37,849 nt of DNA from Lojkania enalia (Eukaryota; Ascomycota; Dothideomycetes; Pleosporales): NCBI GenBank assembly GCA_010094045.1, contig ML986709.1, positions 79,051-116,899 on the forward strand. The letters run 5' to 3'. This document shows positions 1 through 9,739 of the stretch, one piece after another; the first letter of the stretch is position 1, and each line of letters starts with the position of its first letter. Made by a program: the position numbers and the translations under genes. The notes beneath the pieces were generated by a model, which worked only from the letters and a program-made list of their open reading frames with translations, was not told the DNA's origin and searched no databases.

Positions 1-464
1 AATTTAGAAGGCCTCTAAAGAGGCTTTAAAAGGTAGGTAGAGTAGTATATTAATTAATTTTTTCTAAGAGGCGTTAGTAATACTTTAATAATTAACGGTT
101 CTAGGGACGCGCAATAATACGTATAGAGTAGAAGTTGTTATTTAGTTAAGGAAACTCAGTTAACAACAACCTAGCGATATACTAAGACTAGTAAATACTT
201 ATTACTATACGCGACGAAATTGCAATATTAATAAACTATTATAATAGTAGTTACTAGCTAATATATAAGTTAATTATACTCACCGCAAAAAACCTTACTT
301 AATATTATATTAATAAACGTATCTCTATAAGTAACTGCGCGTATTAGCTCTTACCGGTAAATACCTCCTTAAAGAAATTTCTTTATACTAGAACCTATCT
401 ATAATAGCCCTAATTCCCTTCCGAACTAGTATAAATAGGGACTATCAGCCTACGAGGAGGGGGG
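1..464 (+). other. Unassigned sequence ending in a polypurine tract; possible 3' end of an LTR element
   Basis: No protein family could be recognised here in any frame. Frame 1 on the plus strand is partly open, with stops of the RIP type (TAA, TAG), and could be the decayed end of a pol gene. The stretch keeps more G+C than most of the window. It ends in a purine run (positions 454-464, GAGGAGGGGGG), which is what precedes a 3' LTR, and an LTR-like block follows directly. I infer the 3' end of an LTR retrotransposon whose body lies left of the window. The copia versus gypsy assignment is open. Confidence 0.3.
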
Positions 465-744
465 TAGTATAATAATGCAAAGAAATCGTTCCACGAAAAG
501 CTTTATATATAATCTTATCCTAAAGCTTTTTACTTATCTTATTCTACCCCTAGTTCTACCCCTTTTCCCTTCCGTATATAGTTGTATACTCTCTTATAAG
601 TAGTTTAGTAGTTCTTCTATATCCTTTTATATAAGGCTTATAGGTGTTAATAGAATTCCCAGGTCTCTAATCCCCTACGCACTCCTATATGCCTCTAAGT
701 AGATTTATACTATATTCGGATCTATTATCTTACCTATACTGTTA
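465..744 (+). repeat. Probable LTR inserted in gypsy-A
   Basis: This block of about 280 bp lies between a polypurine tract on its left and the reverse transcriptase coding sequence of gypsy-A on its right. Gypsy-B homology in gypsy-A breaks off exactly at about 745, so the block is foreign to gypsy-A. It starts TAGTATAA and ends CTGTTA, compatible with TG...CA termini after C-to-T and G-to-A change. It contains a TATA-like motif (CTTTTATATAAGG near 625). The rest of gypsy-A and the matching target-site duplication should lie left of the window. No second copy is present here to prove the LTR boundaries. Confidence 0.4.
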
Positions 745-1689
745 TAGATAATAAATATCTATTTTTCTTAGTTATATTATTTAGTTGTCTATAGTTTATA
801 TATAACTTTAGTTTACTATTCTTCTTAGGTATAAATAGTATTAGTAATACTATTTTACTCTAGCTTAGTTATATATACCCTCTTACTAAATTCTTTTAGA
901 TGTACTTCTTAAATTCCTTTCTTTATTCTCGGTTTAAATTATATATTAAACTAGATTTTAGTTTCTTTTTATCCTTAATAATAATTTTATAGTCGTATTT
1001 CTTATACTTAGGTAATCCTCTATTCTCTACTTCTTTATATAGCTTTATAAATTTGCTATAATCCTCTTAAATTTCTTAAAATATACTTTTATTCTATAGT
1101 TCTTTATATACTTTTCGAACTATAATAATACTTAGCATCTATTTTATCTTCTTAAGATGTCTAGCTATTATAGTTGCTAATACTCTCTATATTAATTATA
1201 GACCTAAAAGATACCTTATCCTATACTATTCTACTACCCGTTCTATTTTAGAGTAGCTTTATAACCTATAAACTATCCTTTACTACTAATCTACTTTAGG
1301 ATTATATTTAGCTAGCTAGTTTATACCTAGTAATATATTAAACTTTCCTAGGTTTATAATATTAATACTTCTTATATTAGTATATTCTATAATATTAAAC
1401 GCTTACTTTTTAGTTTCTATTAGTACAACTCTTCTACTATAGTCTATTAGCTTATTATCCGCTAGGTATATTATATAAGGTACTACTTTTTCCTTCTACT
1501 CTATATTATTCTTATAAACCTATTACGCCGATATAAACGTATCTAAAGCTCTACTATTAAGTAGTATTTTAAGCTTCCTCCTATTAAACTCTACTCAGAG
1601 TACTATATATAAAAGTACTATATTAGTAACCCTTCTAGTAGCTTTTCTACCTAGTTCCTTAATATAACTATCGCCTTAGGAGCTACTTA
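745..1689 (-). pseudogene. Gypsy-A pol fragment (protease and N-terminal RT)
   Basis: Read on the minus strand, this matches the start of gypsy-B pol. It has an aspartic protease core whose LLDSG-type active site now reads L-L-N-S-R, then the domain leading into the reverse transcriptase region with the (L)YVDYR-type motif, here with Asp changed to Asn. The fragment ends where the LTR-like block 465-744 begins. It would be translated by a -1 shift from gag at the A-AAA-AAC heptamer (minus strand of 1690-1696). There are many TAA and TAG codons at former Gln or Trp positions. It cannot be functional. Confidence 0.75.
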
Positions 1690-1698
1690 GTTTTTTAA
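1687..1698 (-). promoter_or_regulatory. Candidate -1 ribosomal frameshift site in gypsy-A
   Basis: Read on the minus strand in the gag frame, the codons are TTA AAA AAC TAA, giving the heptamer A-AAA-AAC followed at once by a stop. The protease-RT frame downstream is -1 relative to gag, as a -1 frameshift would need. Gypsy-B has A-AAA-AAT at the same place. The heptamer fits the X-XXY-YYZ rule. The caveat is that the TAA could be a RIP-mutated CAA. Confidence 0.45.
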
Positions 1699-3731
1699 CT
1701 AAGGTGGAAAGAATTCTACCTTCTCTTTTTCTCCTCTATATAGTAGATATCTATCTATACTATACCTTATCTATAGTTCTTAGGCGTAAGCAGCCTTTAC
1801 CTATTTACTATATATCTTATACTTCTATTCTAAGAAATACTATTACTATTTAATTAGTCGGTAATCTTTATCTAATTCTTACTATTTAAGTACTCTAAAC
1901 GTATTTTAATAGTAATAGTATTTAACTAAATATTATTTTCAGCTTAAAGCTTTATATTCTTCTAAATATATATTATCTTTAGGACGTTTCTCTTTCTTAA
2001 GTATACTTACTCCTATTATCTTATAAGCTGTAATATTAAGCCGTCTCTTAATATCTCCCTATATCTCTCTTACCTCTAAAACTAACTTCTTTAGCTCTTT
2101 AGCTTCTATAATAATTTTACTAAACTAGTATAAATACTCTAATTTAAGATAAATTAGACTTCTATAAATCTAATAATACTTGTTTTCTACGTAATCTTCT
2201 ATCTTATTCTAAGATAGTAAAATTCTTAGTAATAATTACGTATCTATTCTTAGCTATACTTCTAGCTTTATCTTAATACCCTTATATATCTAGTAATTAT
2301 CCTAGTAACAGCTAGCCTAATCTTTTTCGCAGCTATTCTTATAAGATAGTATATATTTCCCTTTCTTACCTTTCGCCTATTTTATAGAGTAGCTTTAATA
2401 TATCTCTTATATATACTCGAATATTTCTTCGTCTATAATTTTTCCTGCTAACTTTACTACAGATTCTAATATATTCTAGCTGTCTTAGAATGTTACTTCT
2501 TTAAACGGTATATTCTAATATTCCTAGGAGTATAGTCTTATCTAATATATCTTATTATAGATTTAGTACTTCTTTTACTTTATTCTTTCTAGAATTAATA
2601 TACTATTAAACCTCGGTATACCTGGTAGATATTCTATATATCTAATAACTACTACTACTCTTCTTAGCTGTAGCTAATAATTACTTTCTTCTTTTACTAT
2701 TAGTATATTCCCCATCTATTATCTATATAGTATATTTAGTACTATATTAGTTATTAGTATCTATTAGTCGGTTGTATAGTTATTATTTAGGTTTCCTTCT
2801 TCTTATTTAAATATTCTTTTATATAGTACCCTTTTTATCTATATAGAAGACACGCTTCCTTCTTAAGCCTTTCTTTCCTAAGATTACTTATCCTTAATTA
2901 TTGGTAGTTCTTTCTCTTATCCTTTTTAACCTTTCTAAAGATTATTAGATTACTATTCTATAGCGCTATTTTACTTTTCTTTTTAGTTAGTATAAATATT
3001 TGCAGCTAAGATTATTTCTCTATCTCTCGCTTATGCTAATAGTTATTAATCCTAACCGCTAATTCGATTATTTCTAATAGCTCTATTAGCCTTTCTTCTC
3101 TAGCTATATTATCTTTAACCTTATCTTTAAGCCTTTTATAGAAGATTCCTACTAATATACTATTATCCTATCCTAGTCTAGTACTAAGTCTCTAGAACTC
3201 TATAGTATAATCCGTTACCCTCTTAATCTAGATTAGCCTTAATAGCTTCCTTTATACTTTCTATTCTACGTCTACTTTTCTAAAGATATTTTAGATCTTA
3301 TCCTTAAATTCTTCCTAGCTCTTAAAGAGTTCGTCTATAGATTTTCTAGTCTTTTTTATATTACCTCTATTTTCTAGCTAATTAGCTATAAATAGTTTAG
3401 TTTATACTAGTAGTATCTCTTCTATATTTATTATTGTAGCTAAGATCTTATCCTCGTCTAGAAAGAAAGTTGTACTATTAAACCTAAAATACAGCTCTAT
3501 TAATATAAGAAAGAGGTTAATAAATTTCTTCTTACTATTAAACTTCTTTAGTAAAGCTATTTTAACTTATACTTATTATTTAACTTTAGCTAGATTGGTT
3601 CTAGTTATAGCTAGCTTATATTATATCTATATAATATATATCTTCTATTCTTATACTTTTTATACTATAGTTTCTTCTAGGGCTTATAGCCTTTAGGTTA
3701 TTATAACTTAACTTTATAATATAATAGATAT
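1687..3731 (-). pseudogene. Gypsy-A gag
   Basis: This is the homologue of gypsy-B gag (29775-31817) and can be aligned end to end on the minus strand. The initiator ATG is now ATA at 3731-3729 (G-to-A, RIP type). The length is 2045 nt against 2043 in gypsy-B, so at least one small indel has accumulated as well as the point mutations. The C-terminal end is conserved with gypsy-B, including the proline-containing segment just before the frameshift heptamer and a TAA stop at 1689-1687. Gag forms the retrotransposon particle. Decayed. Confidence 0.75.
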
Positions 3732-3772
3732 TTTTAGATAGTTTCTATTCTCTTAATATTAGGTAGTTATTA

Positions 3773-4319
3773 TATTACTAACCTAAATACTACTAGTATA
3801 TATAATAACCGCTATTGTAGTCGTATATATACCGGGGCTTATTTATATTAGGTTAGTTAGGGGGGTAGCTTTAGTAAAGAGAGAATAATAAAATTGCTAG
3901 TTCTTTAAATATAATAAATATATTTAAAAGTCTAATATAGTAATAAAATAAATCTATAAAAATAACTATATAGGATTTAATCTACTAAGAAAATCTTCCG
4001 TTTTATATAGTTAAGACTAAAACTACTAAGCCTAGCTTATTAGATCTATTAGATCTGTTAGGTTTATTCTACTATACCTAACACTTCTACTATTATTATA
4101 TATATAAGTTGTACTATACCTTATTATCCAGCTAATTATCTCTCTAGTTTCCGTAGTCCTACTATTTACTATCTAATAATTAGTCTTTAATATACTTCTA
4201 CCTATTATTACCTTATTAGTTCTTATCTAAGTCGACTTATATAGTAGCTAATATTAGATTAAGCCCTAGTTATAGAAGTAGTACCTCTTAACGTTTTATA
4301 TTTATAACAACTATTTAGT
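3773..4319 (-). repeat. 5' LTR of gypsy-A
   Basis: On the minus strand this begins TGTTATAAA at 4319 and ends ..TTAGTAATA at 3773, aligning along its whole length to the 539-bp LTRs of gypsy-B. A TATA-like AACTATATAAAA lies at the equivalent place in the LTR. Most differences from gypsy-B are C/T or G/A transitions. The internal region starts at 3772. Confidence 0.85.
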
Positions 4320-4538
4320 TAAGGGTTATATAGTTAATTAGATATATTACTTAAGTTTATATACCTTTCTTAAATTTAAATATATTTAAATCTAATATAA
4401 TAAATAAGAAAAAAGTAAAAGAATATATAAAAGAATATAAAAAAAATATAATCTAGTATAAAGATATAATCTAGTATAGTCTAGCCTTATTAAAACTATT
4501 ATAGTAATACCGCGATACTTTTATATCTATTCTACCTC
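4320..4538. other. AT-rich gap between gypsy-A and gypsy-C
   Basis: I see no gene here. The first five bases (ACTAT) may be the target-site duplication of gypsy-A. The rest is low-complexity A/T sequence with purine runs near 4408-4450 and short near-repeats (AATCTAGTATA occurs twice at 4450-4480). It is either unique pre-insertion DNA or a relic too decayed to recognise. Confidence 0.5.
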
Positions 4539-4713
4539 TACTATAATATTTAAACTAACTGCTAGTAATAGCTGTTAGCTATTAGCTAGAATATAACCAA
4601 CTTATTATAGCTATAATAGAGGAAGGTTTCGCCGACCCAGCTAGCTTATATAGTAGTATAGATCTGGCTTTTATAAAAACCTATATAATATAAATATCTT
4701 TATTTTTTATATA
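4539..4713 (+). repeat. 5' LTR of gypsy-C, left piece
   Basis: This aligns to the first two thirds of the 3' LTR at 15447-15710, for example the shared CTGCTAGTAATAG near the start and CTTTTATAAAAACCTATA near the break. It stops at TA (4712-4713), the pogo-1 target site. The LTR resumes at 8397. Confidence 0.8.
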
Positions 4714-4824
4714 ATATATTCTACTATTAAAGCGGCTAAACTATTAAAGCGGCTACTTTTTCTTAGTATAACAAATATTATATACAAAAAGTTAATTTAC
4801 TTAATATTAATAAGAGATCCTATA

Positions 4825-6671
4825 ACGTATTCTACTATTAAAGCAGCTAAACTATCGAAGCGGCCACTTTTTCTTAGCGCAATAAATACTATATATAAAA
4901 AGTTAATTTACTTAATACTAATAAGAGATTCTATATATAATACACTTTTATCTAATTTAGAATTTTTCCTACTATCCTTTTAGCACGTATAAGCGTTATG
5001 TCTAGTCTTACTATAGTTACTATAGTAGTGTTGAGCTGGTTGAGCCCTTTCTTAAGTATCAGCACTACGAGTCTTCTTAAAGGGCTAAGAGTCTATAGAT
5101 GCTTTAGCAGCTACGTATAAAGATCTCTTACTATATAATACTATACTACTATACTGAATATACTTTCTTTTACGCGTTTTACGCTTAGTTACTTCTTCTA
5201 ATTACTTTTTAAGCTTAGAGTTATAAGCTTAAAGAAGCGTATTCTAATATAGCATTAACTTAGCACCTTTTATAAGCTATAAGAATCCTTCTTATACCTC
5301 TTTTAGTAATCGTATAAAGAACTTTTATATAAGTATTAATTATAACTCAAATTTATATATATTACTTAGAGTTTTAAACTACTAGGAGTCTTCTTATAGA
5401 AGTAGTTCTAGTAGGGTATGTAGTCGTATATTAAGGCGATTTAATATAACCTACGCGTTTAGAGGAATAATTCCTATTACTTTAAAAGCCTTTCAACAGT
5501 TCTTATATATAAATATATTAAAAAACGCGTCCTTAAAGGCTAGAAAGAAGCCTTCTTTATTAATATAGTAGACGTGTCGGCGCGCTAAGTTATATATACT
5601 ATAAGTACTTCAGCTTTAACAGTAAGAAGTAAACTATATTAAGAGGCTGAAGTATATACAATAAATAAGAAGGTATATAAAGCGTTAGAATCTTTTATAT
5701 AAGATAGTAATCTTTAAATTCCTAGTTAAGGTGGCTTTTATAGCCGTCTAAAATAAGTAGTTTATATAATCCTACTTAACGCATCTTTATATACTTATTA
5801 AAGTACTTTAGCTACTTAAAACCAAGCGTATTATTTGTCTAGCCGTTTTTAGAGACTAAAATTTTCTAATTGTATAGTATACCTACTTCTTTATACTATA
5901 TAGAGATATAGATACGTCCTTTATAGATAATAAATAGTAGAGTCGCGTATATAGTAGTATAAATACTCTAGATAACTATAACCTACTTACAATTACCTAG
6001 CTATATAAGAGTAGGCCTTATATAATATTCTAAACCTATAATAACCTTTATAGTATTAATAATACCTATCTAAAAGCCTATCTTATTAAAGTTATAAATA
6101 TTATTATTATATATACTATATTTTATAATTGTATCTTATACGAGTTTAAATTACGTATTAATAACCTTTAGATTCTCTTATTTTATTCTTTAGTAATCCT
6201 TTACTCGATTAAAGGCTATTTTAAGCTTGTCTATACGCGCTATAAATCGTTTAGGCTAATTCTTTCTTATAGGTATTCTACTACGTACGCTTAATAGTTT
6301 ATCTACTATATCTACTACCTTATATAACCGGGGCGCAAATCCTCGCGAATTAAGGTTAAGAATATATTGTATAATTGTTTATTCTTCGGTTACTATAAGC
6401 TTCTAGTAATTTAGTTATATATAAGGGCGAAACGCAATTCTATAAAGTTGAGTAGAAAGTCGTTAATATTATATGTTAAAAGCTATAGCAGCGCGTTACA
6501 CGCTCTTAAACTGGCCTAATTTATACGCCTGTAAGGTAAGCTTAATTCTACCTTCTTATTAAATTAATAGAAGGTTGTATTGTAGATTTATTATAGTTCG
6601 TACATAGTGTTTATAATACTAAGAAAAAGTAGCCGCTTCGATAGTTTGGCCGCTTTAATAGTAGAATACGT
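4825..6671 (-). mobile_element. Pogo-2: Fot1/pogo-like DNA transposon nested in pogo-1
   Basis: This is an 1847-bp element with terminal inverted repeats of about 50 bp: ACGTATTCTACTATTAAAG at the left and its reverse complement at the right. TA target duplications lie at 4823-4824 and 6672-6673. Both ends keep two 17-bp repeats (CTATTAAAGCRGCTAAA type). It sits 111 bp inside the left end of pogo-1, and the pogo-1 sequence continues correctly after 6673. It is less RIP-mutated than pogo-1. Confidence 0.9.
4908..6591 (-). pseudogene. Pogo-2 transposase (DDE superfamily, CENP-B/psq HTH)
   Basis: This is a decayed cut-and-paste transposase of about 560 codons, the usual Fot1 length. On the minus strand it starts near 6591, where the initiator is probably ATA from ATG. 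The N-terminal third has psq/CENP-B-type helix-turn-helix features: a QAYKLGQFKSV-like stretch and an EE..II.YILNLNSRGFAPRL segment. The catalytic domain follows, with an IYNxNK.GF block (ancestral NFDETGF), an RLLILDGYKSH block and an LQPLN block (third catalytic Asp changed to Asn). The C-terminal tail is basic. Stops are of RIP type. The length differs by 2 nt from the pogo-3 copy, so a small indel is also present. Confidence 0.85.
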
Positions 6672-6673
6672 TA

Positions 6674-8331
6674 TATAATATACTTTTATCTAATTTAGAA
6701 TTTTCTCTACTATTCTTTTAGTATATATAAGTATTATATCTAGTCTTACTACAGTTATTATAGTAGCGTTAAGCTGGTTAAGCCTTTTCTTAAGTATTAG
6801 TACTATAAATCTTCTTAAAAGGCTAAGAGTTTATAAATACTTTAGCAGCTATATATAAAAATCCCTTACTATATAATACTATACTACTATACTAAATATA
6901 CTTTCTTTTACGCGTTTTATACTTAGTTACTTCTTCTAATTACTTTTTAAGCTTAGAGTTGCGAGCTTAAAGAAGTATATTCTAATATAGTATTAATTTA
7001 GCACCTTTTATAAGCTGTAAGAATCCTTCCTATACCTCTTTTAGTAATCGTATAAAAAACTTTTATATAAGTATTAATTGTAACCTAAATTTATATATAT
7101 TACTTAAAGTTTTAGACTACCAGAAGTCTTCTTATAAAAGTAGTTTTAGTAGAGTATATAATTATATATTAAGGCGATTTAATATAACCTATACGTTTAG
7201 AAGAATAATTCCTATTACTTTAAAGGCTTTTTAATAGTTCTCGTACGTAAATATATTAAAAAACGCGTCTTTAAAGGCTAGAAGAAAGCCTTCTTTATTA
7301 ATATAGTAGACGTATTAGCACGCTAAATCTCGTATATACTATAAGTACTTTAGCTTTAATAGCGAGAAGTAAACTATATTAAGAGGCTAAAGTATATATA
7401 ATAAATAAGAAGGTATATAAAATATTAGAATCTTTCGTATAAGGCAGTAATCTTTAAATTTCTAGTTAAGGTAGCTTTTATAGCTATCTAAAATAAGTAG
7501 CTTATATAATCTTATCTAACGTATCTTTATATACTTATTAAAATACTTTAGCTACTTAAAACTAAATATATTATTTGTCTAGCTATTCTTAGAAACTAAA
7601 ATTTTCTAATTATATAGTATACCTACTTCTTTATATTATATAGAGATATAAACGCATTTTTTATAGATAATAAATAGTAGGGTTGTATACGCAGTAGTGT
7701 AGATATTCTAGATAATTATAACCTACTTACGATTATCTAGCTATATAAGAGTAGACCTTATATAACGTTCTAAACTTATAATAACCTTTATAATACTAAT
7801 AATATCTATCTAAAACCCTGTCTTATTAAAGTTGTAGATATTATTATTATATATACTATATTTCGCAATTATATTCTATATAAGCTTAAATTACGCGTTA
7901 ATAACTTCTAGATTCTCTTATTTTATTCTTTAATAATCCTTTACTTAATTAAAGGCTATTTTAAACTCGTTTATATATACTATAAATCGTTTAGGCTAAT
8001 TCTTTTCTATAAGTATTCTACTATATACGCCTAATAGTTTATCTACTATATCTACTACCTTATATAGCCGAGGCGCAAATCCTCGTAAATTAAGGTTAAG
8101 AATATATTATACAATTATTTGTTCTTCGGTTATTATAAGCTTCTAGTAATTTAGTTATATACAAGGGTGAAATACGATTCTATAAAGTTGAGTAGAGAGT
8201 TGTTAATATTATACGTTAAAAGCTATAGCAGCGTATTACACGCTTTTAAATTAGTCTAATCTATACGCCTGTAAGGTAAGCTTAATTCTACCTTCTTATT
8301 AAATTAATAAAAGGTTATATTGTAGATTTAT
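6674..8331 (-). pseudogene. Pogo-1 transposase, main part
   Basis: Near-colinear copy of the pogo-2 transposase on the minus strand, starting near 8331 and running down to 6674. The last few codons lie across the pogo-2 insertion, at about 4798-4824. The same HTH and DDE blocks are present but more degraded, with additional TAA/TAG codons and Asp-to-Asn change in the catalytic motifs. It is non-functional through both RIP and the insertion. Confidence 0.75.
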
Positions 8332-8396
8332 TATAGTTCGTACATAGTATTTATAATACTAAGAAAAAGTGGCCGCTTTAATAGTAGAATACGTTA

Positions 8397-8482
8397 ACGT
8401 TTTAATATTTATATATAATATATAGTAATAGAGTTTACTATCTAAAATACAATTAACTAACTATATATAAGCGTCTATAATA
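8397..8482 (+). repeat. 5' LTR of gypsy-C, right piece
   Basis: This aligns to 15625-15710 of the 3' LTR, with the shared stretch TTTTAATATTTATATATA and the common end AACTAACTATATATAA...CTATAATA. It begins right after the TA at 8395-8396. With 4539-4713 it makes a 261-bp LTR. Confidence 0.8.
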
Positions 8483-8511
8483 TTATATTATATTATCTAC
8501 TATTATATACT

Positions 8512-9560
8512 ATAAATAAGAAAGTACTTATTAATATATTTAAAAAGATCTAAAGTAAATTAAACTTTTTATAGTAGAAGAATAAGATACTAGTAGATGC
8601 TTTAGTTATCTAGAAGAACTATTATAAGTTAGACTTTAAAGCGATTTAAAGGGAATTTAATAGTTATTAAATAGTTATCTTTCTACTAGCTACTAGTATA
8701 TTAATAGTAATAGAACCATTACCTATTCTTAATCTAACTTAGCCTATAACTCTAGCTTCTAAATAGACGTCTATATTAACTTCTAGTCTACCTAAAATAA
8801 TATACAATCCGTATTTCTATTTTAACTATCTATCTAATCTTCTAATATTTTCTAGTAAATATTTAGAGCTTTTATACTTTATTAAAAAGTTCTACTATAA
8901 ACTAGAAGAAAACGCTAACTAATATCTAACTAAATATACCTACCTTTTATATATCTATTTCTATCTAGAATAAAACTTAGTAATATTAGTTAATTTATTA
9001 ATAGATAAGAATATTAACTCTATAGATCGCTTAGTCGCCTTCTTAAAATCTACTTATAACAACTAGAATAAGAAGACTATAGTATAGAGTAAGTTAGAGA
9101 TTTTAAAATAAGGCTAAAGTAGATTCTCTACTTACTTTACTAAATTCTAACGCCTAATTATAAATACTAAACTAAATAAGACTAGATAAATTATATATCT
9201 CTAATATTCTCTTTTTAATAAGCTCTACTATACTATAATAGGTGTTATAATATCTAGCACTCTAAATAACTATACTAACCTAATTTCTCTATATAATACT
9301 AATCTATATTATCTATCTAGTAACTACTATAAATAACTAAAGTATTATACTACTTATTAGAAGAACTTAAATGCTATAGAAATTAGTACTTCTAGCTATA
9401 CGCCTATAAGCTCTAATAAATAAGAGAAGTACTATTATAAAGAACGCTGCTATAAGTATAGTAGTAAGAGATATATTTTACTAGAATATAACGCTCTTCT
9501 ATTATTAATCTGTTAAAGGTTTTAGAGCTCTAATATATTTTATAGGTTCTACGCTTGATC
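8512..9560 (+). pseudogene. Gypsy-C gag with degenerate zinc knuckle
   Basis: An open-like frame interrupted by RIP-type stops runs from about 8512 (ATA, probably former ATG). It contains a proline/threonine-type linker near 8700-8800, a gag core with an F..YFTKF.RL-like segment near 9130, and a CCHC zinc knuckle at 9448-9489. The knuckle now reads C-x2-Y-x4-Y-x4-Y, so three of its four metal ligands have become Tyr (TGT to TAT, CAC to TAC). Gag forms the particle and binds RNA. Pol lies in a different frame downstream. The start is uncertain. Confidence 0.6.
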
Positions 9561-9739
9561 TTTTAACTAATTTTCTAACCGATCTTTAATATACTTATTA
9601 TTTTATAGATAAGACTATTACTTTTACTCTTAAATATAGCTAGCTTTATTAACTAGAATACTATTAGTTTTACTATTTAGAATATTACTAAAAGGTCTAT
9701 TCTAGAAGTAAATTATCTTTTAAGATTATATTTATACTA

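Larger units (their letters stand above)
745..4319 (-). mobile_element. Gypsy-A: truncated Ty3/gypsy chromovirus relic
   Basis: This minus-strand relative of gypsy-B (29195-36662) can be aligned from the 5' LTR (3773-4319) through gag and protease into the first part of reverse transcriptase. It stops at about 745, where an unrelated LTR-like block begins. The missing part (rest of RT, RNase H, integrase, chromodomain, 3' LTR) is probably left of the window. The bases after the LTR start are ACTAT (4320-4324), the candidate target-site duplication. RIP-type stops are more frequent than in gypsy-B, so it is probably an older or more heavily mutated copy. Confidence 0.85.
4714..8394 (-). mobile_element. 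Pogo-1: Fot1/pogo-like DNA transposon, split by pogo-2
   Basis: The left end is 4714 (ATATATTCTACTATTAAAG, from ACGTATTCTAC...) and the right end is 8394 (...TAGTAGAATACGT). Both are flanked by TA (4712-4713 and 8395-8396). After removal of pogo-2 (4825-6671) plus one TA, the element is about 1.83 kb. The transposase is on the minus strand. The left terminus has two 17-bp repeats. The right terminus has only one, about 17 bp shorter than in pogo-2, so a repeat unit was probably lost there. It inserted into the 5' LTR of gypsy-C. Confidence 0.85.
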
